From CAZFQD01 sp964520885 (lineage in GTDB: Bacteria > Bacillota > Clostridia > Oscillospirales > SIG519), in assembly GCA_964520885.1 (NCBI GenBank), contig CAZFQD010000108.1, forward strand, positions 1-7,607: a stretch of 7,607 nucleotides of DNA, in the 5' to 3' direction. The translations under genes and the position numbers were made by a program. The number at the start of each line of letters is the position of its first letter. The first letter of the stretch is position 1. Shown here in pieces: positions 1-7,300 of the stretch. The notes under the pieces were generated by a model. The model did not search any database and was not told where the DNA came from. It saw nothing but the letters and a program-made list of their open reading frames with translations.

Positions 1-16
1 CAGCGAAAATTAGGTG

Positions 17-50
17 CTGTCAGCTGTTTTTAAAGTAAAATTTTTGACAG
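17..50. promoter_or_regulatory. Inverted repeat upstream of araB
   Basis: Two perfect 6-base arms, CTGTCA (17-22) and TGACAG (45-50), flank 22 AT-rich bases just upstream of the araB ribosome binding site. The position would suit an operator or a leader hairpin for the ara operon, but it matches no regulator motif I recognise. TTGACA at 44-49 resembles a -35 box, yet no -10 box lies at the right distance (that spot is the Shine-Dalgarno sequence), so I do not call a promoter. The operon promoter is probably left of the window. Confidence 0.25.
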
Positions 51-77
51 TACCCACACAAGTCAGAAGGAGGAATT

Positions 78-1754
78 ATGAAAATGAGTAAAAAATATTC
101 AATTGGAGTTGATTTTGGGACACTGTCTGGTAGAGCAGTAATTGTTGATGTTCAAACGGGGCAAGAATTAGGGGTTAGTGTATTAGATTATCCGCATAAA
201 GTAATGGACGAATTTTTGCCAAATAGCAATAAGCCATTACCACCGGATTATGCACTTCAACATCCACAAGATTATTTAGATGTATTAAACTTTACAATAC
301 CGGATGTTTTGAAAAAAACAAATATAAATCCAAAAGATGTAATAGGAATAGGAATAGATTTTACTGCTTGCACAATTTTACCTGTGTTAAAAGATGGCAC
401 TCCACTTTGCTTTTTAGATGAATATAAGCAAAACCCACATTCATATGTAAAATTGTGGAAGCACCATAGTGCACAAGACAAAGCAAACAAACTAAATGAA
501 ATTGCCGAAAAAATGGGAGAAAAATGGCTATCAAGATACGGAGGGAAAATTTCTTCCGAATGGGCTTTCCCAAAAATTTGGCAAGTCTTAGATGAAGCAC
601 CCGAAATATATGCAAAACCAGATAGATTTATAGAAGCGGCTGACTGGGTAATTTGGCAAATGACAGGAAAAGAAACCAGAAACTCATGCACCGCAGGTTA
701 TAAAGCAATTTGGCACAAAAAAGATGGATATCCTTCAAAAAAATTTTTTAAAGCCCTTGATAAAAGGCTTGAAAATGTTGTTGATGAAAAACTTTCCCGT
801 GATATTTTACCTTTAGGTCAAAAAGCAGGAGAAATAACAAAAGAAGGTTCAAAATTAACTTCTCTTAAAGTCGGAACTGCTGTTGCTGTTGCAAATGTGG
901 ATGCCCATGTTACTGTTCCTGCTGTTAAAATGAGCAAAGCAGGTCAAATGCTAATGATAATGGGAACATCCACTTGCCATATTCTTTTGGGCGATGAGGA
1001 AAAAATTGTGCCCGGTATGTGCGGAGTTGTTGAGGATGGAGTTTTACCGGGATTTTTTGGCTATGAGGCAGGACAATCCTGCGTTGGAGACCATTTTGCG
1101 TGGTTTGTTGAAAACTGTGTGCCTGCATCCTATGTAAACGAAGCAAAAGATAAGGGCATTAATATTTTTAAACTTCTTAATGATAAGGCATCAGCCTTAA
1201 AGGTTGGAGAAAGCGGCTTAATTGCACTTGATTGGTGGAATGGTAATCGTTCTATTTTAGTTGATGTTGATTTAACTGGTATGATTTTAGGAATGACACT
1301 ATTAACAAAGCCAGAAGAACTTTATAGAGCATTAATTGAAGCTACTGCTTATGGAACAAGAATGATTATTGAAACATTTAAGAAAAACGGAGTTGATATT
1401 AAGGAACTATTTGCGGCTGGTGGTATAGCAGAAAAAGACCCATTTACTATGCAAATATATTCTGATGTTACTAATATGCAAATTAAAATTTCAGGTTCAT
1501 CTCAAGCACCTGCTTTGGGTAGTGCAATATTCGGTGCAGTAGTAGCAAGTAGTAAAAACGGTGGTTATGACACTGTATTTGAAGCGGCTGAAAAAATGGG
1601 TAAGATTAAAGATATTGTTTATACTCCAAATATTAAAAACGCAGCAGTTTACGATAAAATTTATGCTGAATATGCTATTTTGCACGATTATTTTGGCAAA
1701 GGTGCCAACGATGTTATGAAAAGGCTTAAAAAGATTAAGAAGGAAACGAGGTAA
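78..1754 (+). CDS. araB: Ribulokinase (L-ribulokinase), FGGY family
   Basis: Cytoplasmic kinase that phosphorylates L-ribulose with ATP to L-ribulose 5-phosphate, the second step of L-arabinose breakdown. The 558 residues are close to the family's usual ~560. The N-terminal FGGY domain opens with the phosphate-binding motif GVDFGTLSGRAV (residues 10-21), followed by DYPHKVMDE (38-45) and LPPDYALQHPQDYL (54-67), both typical of AraB. NVDAHVTVPA (273-282) supplies the likely catalytic Asp275. MGTSTCHILL (295-304) and GGIAEKDPFTMQIYSDV (448-464) are the C-terminal nucleotide-binding and FGGY signature segments. A strong Shine-Dalgarno AAGGAGG (67-73) lies 4 bases before the ATG at 78 and 10 before a second in-frame ATG at 84, so the true start could be either. 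It is the first gene of araBAD and ends 6 bases before araA. No damage is seen. Confidence 0.97.
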   Translation: MKMSKKYSIGVDFGTLSGRAVIVDVQTGQELGVSVLDYPHKVMDEFLPNSNKPLPPDYALQHPQDYLDVLNFTIPDVLKKTNINPKDVIGIGIDFTACTILPVLKDGTPLCFLDEYKQNPHSYVKLWKHHSAQDKANKLNEIAEKMGEKWLSRYGGKISSEWAFPKIWQVLDEAPEIYAKPDRFIEAADWVIWQMTGKETRNSCTAGYKAIWHKKDGYPSKKFFKALDKRLENVVDEKLSRDILPLGQKAGEITKEGSKLTSLKVGTAVAVANVDAHVTVPAVKMSKAGQMLMIMGTSTCHILLGDEEKIVPGMCGVVEDGVLPGFFGYEAGQSCVGDHFAWFVENCVPASYVNEAKDKGINIFKLLNDKASALKVGESGLIALDWWNGNRSILVDVDLTGMILGMTLLTKPEELYRALIEATAYGTRMIIETFKKNGVDIKELFAAGGIAEKDPFTMQIYSDVTNMQIKISGSSQAPALGSAIFGAVVASSKNGGYDTVFEAAEKMGKIKDIVYTPNIKNAAVYDKIYAEYAILHDYFGKGANDVMKRLKKIKKETR

Positions 1755-1760
1755 AATATT

Positions 1761-3227
1761 ATGCTTAAAAAATATGTTTTTTGGTTTATTACAGGCAGTC
1801 AGCATTTATATGGTGAGGAAACTTTAAAGCAAGTAGCGAAGGACTCTACTGAAATTGTAAAAGAATTAGATAACTCTTTGCCTTGTAAGGTTTTATTTAA
1901 GCCTACTGTTACTACTCCCGATGAAATAACTGCTATGTGCATAGCCGCAAATAATGATAGCGAATGTGCAGGAATTATTACATGGATGCACACATTTTCG
2001 CCTTCAAAAATGTGGATAAACGGGCTAAAAATATTAAATAAACCAATGCTACATCTACATACACAATTTAATCGTGATATACCTTGGCAAAGTATAGATA
2101 TGGACTTTATGAACTTAAATCAAGCCGCTCATGGTGACCGTGAACATGGCTATATTGGCACAAGACTTCGCCTTAACAGAAAGGTTATTTCAGGTTTTTG
2201 GAAGGAAGAAGATACACAAAAACGCATTGAAATATGGATGAGAGCGGCAATTGGTGCATATGAAAGCAAAAGGCTAAAAATTGCACGATTAGGCGATAAT
2301 ATGAGAGAAGTAGCAGTTACAGAAGGCGATAAGGTTGAGGCTCAAATAAAATTTGGTTGGGCTATTAATGGGTATGGTTTAGGGGATTTTGTTGAATTAG
2401 TTAATGAGGTTACAAATAATGAGGTTGATACACTTATTAAAGAGTATAATGATAGCTATGTAATAAACACCGATAATTTAGAAAGCATTAAAGAACAAGC
2501 AAAATATGAAATAGCCTTAAAGAATTTTATGAAAAAAGGCAACTTTGGTGCATTTACAACTACCTTTGAAGACTTGCACGGCTTAAAACAACTTCCGGGT
2601 TTGAGTAGTCAAAGATTAATGCAAGCCGGCTTTGGTTTTGGACCTGAGGGTGATTGGAAAACCGCCGCACTTGTTAGAATATTTAAGTTAATGACTGCTG
2701 ATTTAAACGGTGGAACGACTTTAATGGAGGATTATACCTATCATTTAGAGCCAGGTCGTGAGGCCATTTTAGGTTCGCATATGTTGGAAATTTGCCCTTC
2801 AATTTCTTGTGAAAAGGCAAAAATAGAGGTTCATGATTTAGGTATTGGCGGAAAAGATGCTCCTGCACGGCTTGTTTTTGATGGTAAAGAGGGAAATGCA
2901 ATTTGCGTTACTTTAATTGATATGGGTAATCGTTTTAGAATGATAGTCAATGAAGTAGAAGCAATAAAATCTTACTATGATATGCCAAAACTACCAGTTG
3001 CTCGAGTTATGTGGAAACCTTTACCCGATTTTAAAACAGCCACCGAGGCTTGGATTTATGCGGGCGGTGCTCATCATACCGCAATGACCTATGACCTTAC
3101 AACTGAGCATTTAAGAGATTTTGCTGAAATGATGGATATTGAGCTAATTGTTATAAATAAGGAGACAAAAATAGAAGAGCTTAAAAAAGAGCTACAATAT
3201 AATGATATAATTTGGAAATTTAAGTAA
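1761..3227 (+). CDS. araA: L-arabinose isomerase
   Basis: Cytoplasmic metal-dependent isomerase that converts L-arabinose to L-ribulose, the first step of the pathway. The 488 residues compare with ~500 in E. coli. The N-terminus carries the family hallmark FWFITGSQHLYGEE (7-20), and the middle has RLGDNMREVAVTEGDKVEAQ (176-195). The metal and active-site residues are all present: Glu296 in GEGDWKTAAL context (here PEGDWKTAAL, 295-304), Glu323 in MEDYTYHLE (322-330), His340 in GSHMLEICPS (338-347), and His438/His439 in GGAHHT (435-440). The ATG follows the araB stop by 6 bases. Its Shine-Dalgarno GAGGT (1748-1752) overlaps the first base of the araB stop codon, with 8 bases before the start, consistent with translation from the same mRNA. 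The gene looks intact and functional. Confidence 0.98.
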   Translation: MLKKYVFWFITGSQHLYGEETLKQVAKDSTEIVKELDNSLPCKVLFKPTVTTPDEITAMCIAANNDSECAGIITWMHTFSPSKMWINGLKILNKPMLHLHTQFNRDIPWQSIDMDFMNLNQAAHGDREHGYIGTRLRLNRKVISGFWKEEDTQKRIEIWMRAAIGAYESKRLKIARLGDNMREVAVTEGDKVEAQIKFGWAINGYGLGDFVELVNEVTNNEVDTLIKEYNDSYVINTDNLESIKEQAKYEIALKNFMKKGNFGAFTTTFEDLHGLKQLPGLSSQRLMQAGFGFGPEGDWKTAALVRIFKLMTADLNGGTTLMEDYTYHLEPGREAILGSHMLEICPSISCEKAKIEVHDLGIGGKDAPARLVFDGKEGNAICVTLIDMGNRFRMIVNEVEAIKSYYDMPKLPVARVMWKPLPDFKTATEAWIYAGGAHHTAMTYDLTTEHLRDFAEMMDIELIVINKETKIEELKKELQYNDIIWKFK

Positions 3228-3228
3228 A

Positions 3229-3330
3229 GTTGTCACACTGAGTAAAACGAAGTGTCTCTTGAGATTCTTGAGATCCTTCGGCGGGAGACACCTCAGGATG
3301 ACACTACGGTGTCAGCTCAGAATGACATTT
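3229..3330. repeat. Composite palindromic intergenic repeat (REP-like)
   Basis: This block fills most of the araA-araD gap. Outer arms TGTCACACTGAG (3231-3242) and CTCAGGATGACA (3292-3303) pair except at two central bases. Nested inside, GTGTCTC (3252-3258) pairs perfectly with GAGACAC (3285-3291). Directly after comes a perfect 6-base hairpin TGACAC-TACG-GTGTCA (3299-3314), then another arm copy CTCAGAATGACA (3316-3327). The internal words (GAGATCCTTCG, CTCAGGATGACA) are those of widespread intergenic repeats in bacterial genomes, so other copies are expected in this genome. No ORF of note lies inside. As RNA it could form a stable stem that lowers araD expression relative to araA or protects the mRNA end; that role is inferred. 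Confidence 0.8.
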
Positions 3331-3342
3331 TACCACACTATT

Positions 3343-3360
3343 GAAGGGATTGATTATTCG
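3343..3360 (+). promoter_or_regulatory. Ribosome binding site fixing the GTG start of araD
   Basis: GAAGGG (3343-3348) lies 11 bases before the GTG at 3360. The spacing is longer than ideal. The GTG start is nevertheless supported because the encoded N-terminus MLEKLKKEVYSAN aligns with the start of known AraD proteins, and the next ATG would remove it. Confidence 0.6.
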
Positions 3361-4055
3361 TGCTTGAAAAACTAAAAAAAGAGGTTTATTCTGCAAATAT
3401 GCTTTTGTCTAAGTATAATATGATTGTATTCACTTGGGGAAATGTAAGTGGAATTGATAGAGATAAAGGCTTAGTTGTTATTAAGCCCTCCGGAGTTGAA
3501 TACGAAAAGCTAACCCCTGATGATATGGTAGTAGTTAATCTTAATGGCAATGTTGTTGAGGGGAAATTAAACCCATCGTCAGATACGAAAACTCACATTG
3601 AACTTTATAAGGCTTTTCCAAATATTGGCGGTGTAACACATACCCATTCCCATTGGGCTACTGTGTGGGCTCAAGCAGGAAAGGGTATATTACCTTTCGG
3701 AACTACACACGCTGATTATTTTGACGGTGAAATTCCTTGCACAAGGGCTATGACTAAAAATGAAATTATAAACGACTATGAAAAAAATACAGGTTTAGTT
3801 ATCATAGAAGCCTTTAAAAATATGGATTATTCTCGTATGCCGGCTGTCCTCGTCAATTCACACGGACCATTTACATGGGGTAAGAATGCAATTAATTCGG
3901 TAGAAAATTCTGTTATTTTAGAAAATGTGGCTTGTCTTGCATTTAATACAACTTTATTAAGAAACAATGATAAAGCCTTGCCTATGCAAGATGAACTATT
4001 AAGAAAGCATTTTGATAGAAAGCACGGACCAAATGCTTATTATGGGCAAAAATAG
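3360..4055 (+). CDS. araD: L-ribulose-5-phosphate 4-epimerase
   Basis: Zinc-dependent cytoplasmic enzyme of the class II aldolase/adducin family. It epimerises L-ribulose 5-phosphate to D-xylulose 5-phosphate, completing arabinose entry into the pentose phosphate pathway. The 231 residues equal the E. coli enzyme's length. Visible motifs are TWGNVSG (25-31) and IKPSGVEYEKLTPDDM (41-56), which bind substrate phosphate. Asp75 stands in SSDTKTH, the zinc ligands His94 and His96 in THTHSHW (93-99), and His168 in NSHGPFTWG (166-174). Asp119 stands in THADYFDGEIPCTR (116-129), and a C-terminal YY (227-228) is near the expected catalytic tyrosine. The start is GTG with a weak ribosome binding site. 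It is separated from araA by a palindromic repeat rather than tightly packed, so its expression may be partly uncoupled from araBA. Intact. Confidence 0.97.
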   Translation: MLEKLKKEVYSANMLLSKYNMIVFTWGNVSGIDRDKGLVVIKPSGVEYEKLTPDDMVVVNLNGNVVEGKLNPSSDTKTHIELYKAFPNIGGVTHTHSHWATVWAQAGKGILPFGTTHADYFDGEIPCTRAMTKNEIINDYEKNTGLVIIEAFKNMDYSRMPAVLVNSHGPFTWGKNAINSVENSVILENVACLAFNTTLLRNNDKALPMQDELLRKHFDRKHGPNAYYGQK

Positions 4056-4142
4056 CTTTAAAATTAGGTTATGCCCAAATTAATACTTGCAACTAACTAA
4101 TATACTAAAAAACACAAAACTATAATTTTAAGTAATTTTAAA

Positions 4143-4192
4143 AAGCTGGTTTATCAGTGCAACTTCGTAAGGAGCAGATGATATGCCAGCTT
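4143..4192. repeat. 50-base imperfect hairpin after araD
   Basis: Four nested paired segments surround a CGT loop: AAGCTGG/CCAGCTT (4143-4149 with 4186-4192), TATC/GATA (4152-4155 with 4180-4183), TGC/GCA (4158-4160 with 4174-4176) and CTT/AAG (4163-4165 with 4169-4171). They are separated by small, nearly symmetric internal loops. This gives 17 base pairs in 50 bases. No U-tract follows, so it is not a standard terminator. Inside the 3' side, AAGGAG (4169-4174) stands 8 bases before ATG CCA GCT TAA (4183-4194), a three-codon minimal ORF. Function unknown: structured RNA, transposon-end hairpin and chance are all possible. Confidence 0.5.
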
Positions 4193-4225
4193 AACCTTTG
4201 TGTAATTTATATTAGAGACTTCTTC

Positions 4226-4250
4226 AACTATTAGGAATTTCCTAATAGTT
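4226..4250. repeat. Perfect 12+1+12 palindrome
   Basis: AACTATTAGGAA (4226-4237), one T, then TTCCTAATAGTT (4239-4250) are exact reverse complements. After a C-C mismatch a further TT/AA pair extends it. It lies in the rhuM remnant, where it encodes part of STIRNFLIVQ. As RNA it could form an 11-base-pair hairpin with a 3-base loop. It may simply reflect codon choice, but a 25-base perfect palindrome is uncommon and could be an operator or structural site. Confidence 0.75.
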
Positions 4251-4271
4251 CAAACGGAAGGAACGAGGCAG

Positions 4272-4290
4272 GTTGAACGCGAGGTTCAAC
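4272..4290. repeat. Perfect 7-base hairpin before the chimeric ORF
   Basis: GTTGAAC (4272-4278) and GTTCAAC (4284-4290) are exact reverse complements around a GCGAG loop. The hairpin ends 14 bases before the ATG at 4305 and also lies inside the rhuM remnant reading frame. It could influence translation starting at 4305. It has no U-tract and so is unlikely to be a terminator. Confidence 0.55.
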
Positions 4291-4304
4291 ACTACAATTT
4301 TCAG

Positions 4305-7300
4305 ATGGTTTTTGCTATTGGCTACCGTGTTCGGTCAAATATTGGTGTGCATTTTCGCAATTGGGCAAGCTCGGTTTTAACGGAATACTCCAAAAAAGGC
4401 TTTGCTATGAATGACGAACATTTAAAAAATCCGCAAGCCTTTGGTGAGGATTATTGCGAAAGAAAATTTGATGAAAGTTTATTATCCTTGCAAAGTGAAA
4501 AGGTATCCTCAAAAGAAGAGAAAAGGCTTTTTGAAGAGCTTATTAAAAAGGACGAAAAGATAAATGAAACATTAGATAAAATTAAAGCCTTGCAAGATGA
4601 GTTGGAAAAGGCAAAGGCAGTTAATATTAAGAGCAGGCATTTTGAGCCAATAGATTTAAGTGAATTTGAAACAAGAAAAAAATATATAGATTTAGATTTG
4701 AAATTTGCAGGGTGGGAGTTTGGGAAAGATTTAATTGCCGAAGTTCCTGTTATAGGTATGCCTAACGATAAAGAAGAGGGTTTTGCTGATTATGTTTTAT
4801 ATGGTGAAAATGGTCGCCCTCTTGCAGTAGTTGAAGCAAAGAGGACTTCAAAAGACCCAAAGGTAGGAAAACATCAAGCATTTTTATATGCTGACTGTTT
4901 AGAGAAAATGACAGGGCAAAGACCAATAATATTTTATTCAAATGGTTTTGAAACTTGGATTTGGGATGATAAGTTTTATCCCGAACGCCTTGTTTCCGGT
5001 GTTTCTTGTAAAGATGATTTGCAAAGACTTTTAGACCGTAGAAAAAACAGAAAAAAACTATCAACAATTGCTATTGCTGACCGTATAACAGATAGGTATT
5101 ATCAAAAAGAAGCTATTAGAGCTGTTTGTGATAATTTTGAAAAAGGAATTAGAAAGGCTTTATTAGTAATGGCTACAGGAGCAGGGAAAACAAGAACAGC
5201 CGCTTCGCTTTCTGATGTTTTAATGCGTGGAGAATGGGTTACTAATATCTTATTTTTAGCAGACCGTACCGAACTTGTAGGTCAAGCTTATGATAGCTTT
5301 AAAGAAAATCTCCCCTCTGCTTCTCTTTGCAATTTGCTAAAGCAAAAGGAAAGCAAGAGAAATAGAATAGTTTTCTCTACATATCCAACTATAATGAATT
5401 CCATTGATAATACAAAACTTGAAGATGGTCTACAATTATTTACCCCTGCACATTTTGATATAATTATTATTGATGAAGCTCACCGAAGTATTTTTAAGAA
5501 ATATAGAGCTATTTTTGAATATTTTGATGCCTTATTAGTGGGGCTTACTGCAACTCCTAAAAATGAAGTTGACCATAATACTTATGAATTCTTTGACCTT
5601 GAAGATGAAGTTCCTACCTATGCTTATGAATTAAATACCGCTACATACATTGATAAAGTTTTAGTTAAATATCATTTAATTGAAACAACCTATAAATTTA
5701 TTGAAGAAGGCATTACTTATGATGAGCTTTCAGAAAAAGAAAAAGAAAAGTATGAAGATATATTTGATGAGGAAGAGGAAATCCCTGAATACATTGAAAG
5801 TAATGCTTTAAATTCTTGGCTTTTTAATCTTGATACAATTGATAAAGTGTTGCAAGATTTAATGAAAAAAGGGCAAAAGATTGAAGGTGGAGACCGTTTA
5901 GGAAAAACAATTATTTTTGCTTCTAATCATAACCATGCAGTAAAAATTGAGGAGCGATTTAATGCTCTTTATCCACAATATAAAGGCGAATTTGCAAGGG
6001 TTATTGATCATAAAACAAACTATGCAAGTGATATTTTAAAGAAATTTAAAGGTGCTGAAAAAACACCATATATAGCAATATCAGTTGATATGTTGGATAC
6101 CGGTATTGATGTGCCGGAAATATTAAATTTAGTATTCTTTAAAAGAGTGCGTTCAAAAACTAAGTTTTGGCAAATGATAGGTAGAGGAACACGACTTTGT
6201 AAGGATGTTTTTGGTAAAGGACAAGATAAAGAATGCTTTTATATTTTTGATGTATGTAGTAATTTTGAATATTTTAGAGAAAATCCAAAAGGAATAAAAG
6301 GGAATGAAGCAGTTTCTTTATCCGAAACAATTTTCAATAAAAGAGTTGTCTTGACAATGGAGTTGCAAAATTTAAAGTATGGTGATGAGAGTTATATTGA
6401 ATTTAGAAAAAGTCTTGTTAATATTCTTTGTGAACAAGTTAAAGCACTTAATTTGGAGCAGTTTGCTGTTAAAATGGCAAGAAAATATGTTGAAAGGTTT
6501 TCAAATACAGAAAATTGGATTTCTATTAGCGAAAATGATAAAAATGAGCTTTCTAAAAATATTTCTTCTCTTGTTTTTATGGATGAACAAGATGAAAAAG
6601 CAAAGAGATTTGATAATTTAATGTATAGCTTAATGATTTCGCAAATAGAGAATACTCCTGCATTTAAAAGATTTGCCAAAGATTTAAGAAGTACCGCTTT
6701 GGCACTTAGTAAGAAAGGCACAATACCTCAAGTTAAAGCAAAGAAAGAAATAATTAATGAAGTTTTAGATGAACATTTTATTACGGCTTCCGGAATTCTT
6801 GACTTTGAGAGAATTAGAATAGAGCTTCGTGAATTAATAAAATTCATTGAGGTTATTAATATAAAACTTAAAGATAGTTATTTAACTGATACAGTTCTTG
6901 ATGTAAAAGAAGGTGGAAGTATAGATAGCAGTGAGGAATATGAAAATTATCGTTTAAAAGTGAATAGATTTATTGAGCAAAATAAAGATAATATAGCCAT
7001 ATATAAACTTCGTAATAATTTGCTTTTAACAAAGGATGATTATGCTTTGCTTGAAAAAATATTAATGAGCGAATTGGGAACACCTGAAGAATATCATCAC
7101 GAATATGGGAACACTCCTTTTGGGCTACTTGTTAGAAAAATTGCAAAGTTGGATATTGAAGCCGCCAACAAGGCTTTTTCAGAGTTTCTAAATGAGCAGA
7201 TTTATAATCACGAACAGATTAGATTTGTTAAAACTATTGTTGATTATGTGGTACAAAATGGTTTTGTTGAAGACTTGAAAATTCTTTCTGAGCCACCCTT

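Larger units (their letters stand above)
4206..4454 (+). pseudogene. Truncated RhuM-family gene fragment, fused in frame to hsdR
   Basis: Frame 3 is open from just after a TAA (4203-4205) and encodes segments typical of RhuM-family proteins: ETSSTIRNF, IVQTEG, REVQHYN, then FAIGYRVRSNIGVHFRNWA, SSVLTEYSKKGFAMNDEHLK and NPQAFGEDY. RhuM (first described in Salmonella pathogenicity island 3) belongs to a family often found beside type I restriction genes; its biochemical role is not well established. Only about 83 codons from the middle of the protein remain. The N-terminal DNA-binding-like part is missing: there is no ATG, GTG or TTG in this frame between the TAA and 4305. The C-terminal part that normally follows FGEDYFDELL is replaced by HsdR sequence from about 4455. 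I read it as a remnant whose distal half now serves as the start of the downstream ORF. Confidence 0.8.

Noticed and set aside
272..691. Minus-strand open frames within araB (and similar ones in araA and hsdR)
   Set aside because: They lie opposite well-supported genes, lack ribosome binding sites and show no recognisable protein features; they are shadows of the coding strand.
4121..4126. TATAAT as a -10 promoter box for the chimeric ORF
   Set aside because: There is no -35-like hexamer 16-18 bases upstream, and the surroundings are so AT-rich that such a hexamer is expected by chance.
4170..4186. GGAG..AGATGAT as the start of a tetrahydrofolate riboswitch
   Set aside because: Only a short word matches. 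The remaining conserved core and pairing of that riboswitch are absent, and no folate gene follows.
4143..4195. The hairpin as an integron attC site, since GCTTAAC (4189-4195) fits RYYYAAC
   Set aside because: The opposite end lacks the complementary GTTRRRY core, and no cassette array or integrase is present.
4142..4234. Open stretch in frame 2 reading LSVQLRKEQMICQL, faintly like the N-terminal part of RhuM
   Set aside because: It is only about 30 codons between stops, the resemblance is limited to a few residues (for example EQM), and it is out of frame with the clear RhuM segment. It could be a frameshifted 5' remnant, but I cannot support it.
6379..6621. 80-codon + strand open frame inside hsdR
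   Set aside because: It overlaps the intact HsdR C-terminal region in another frame and has a composition typical of a shifted reading of AT-rich codons.
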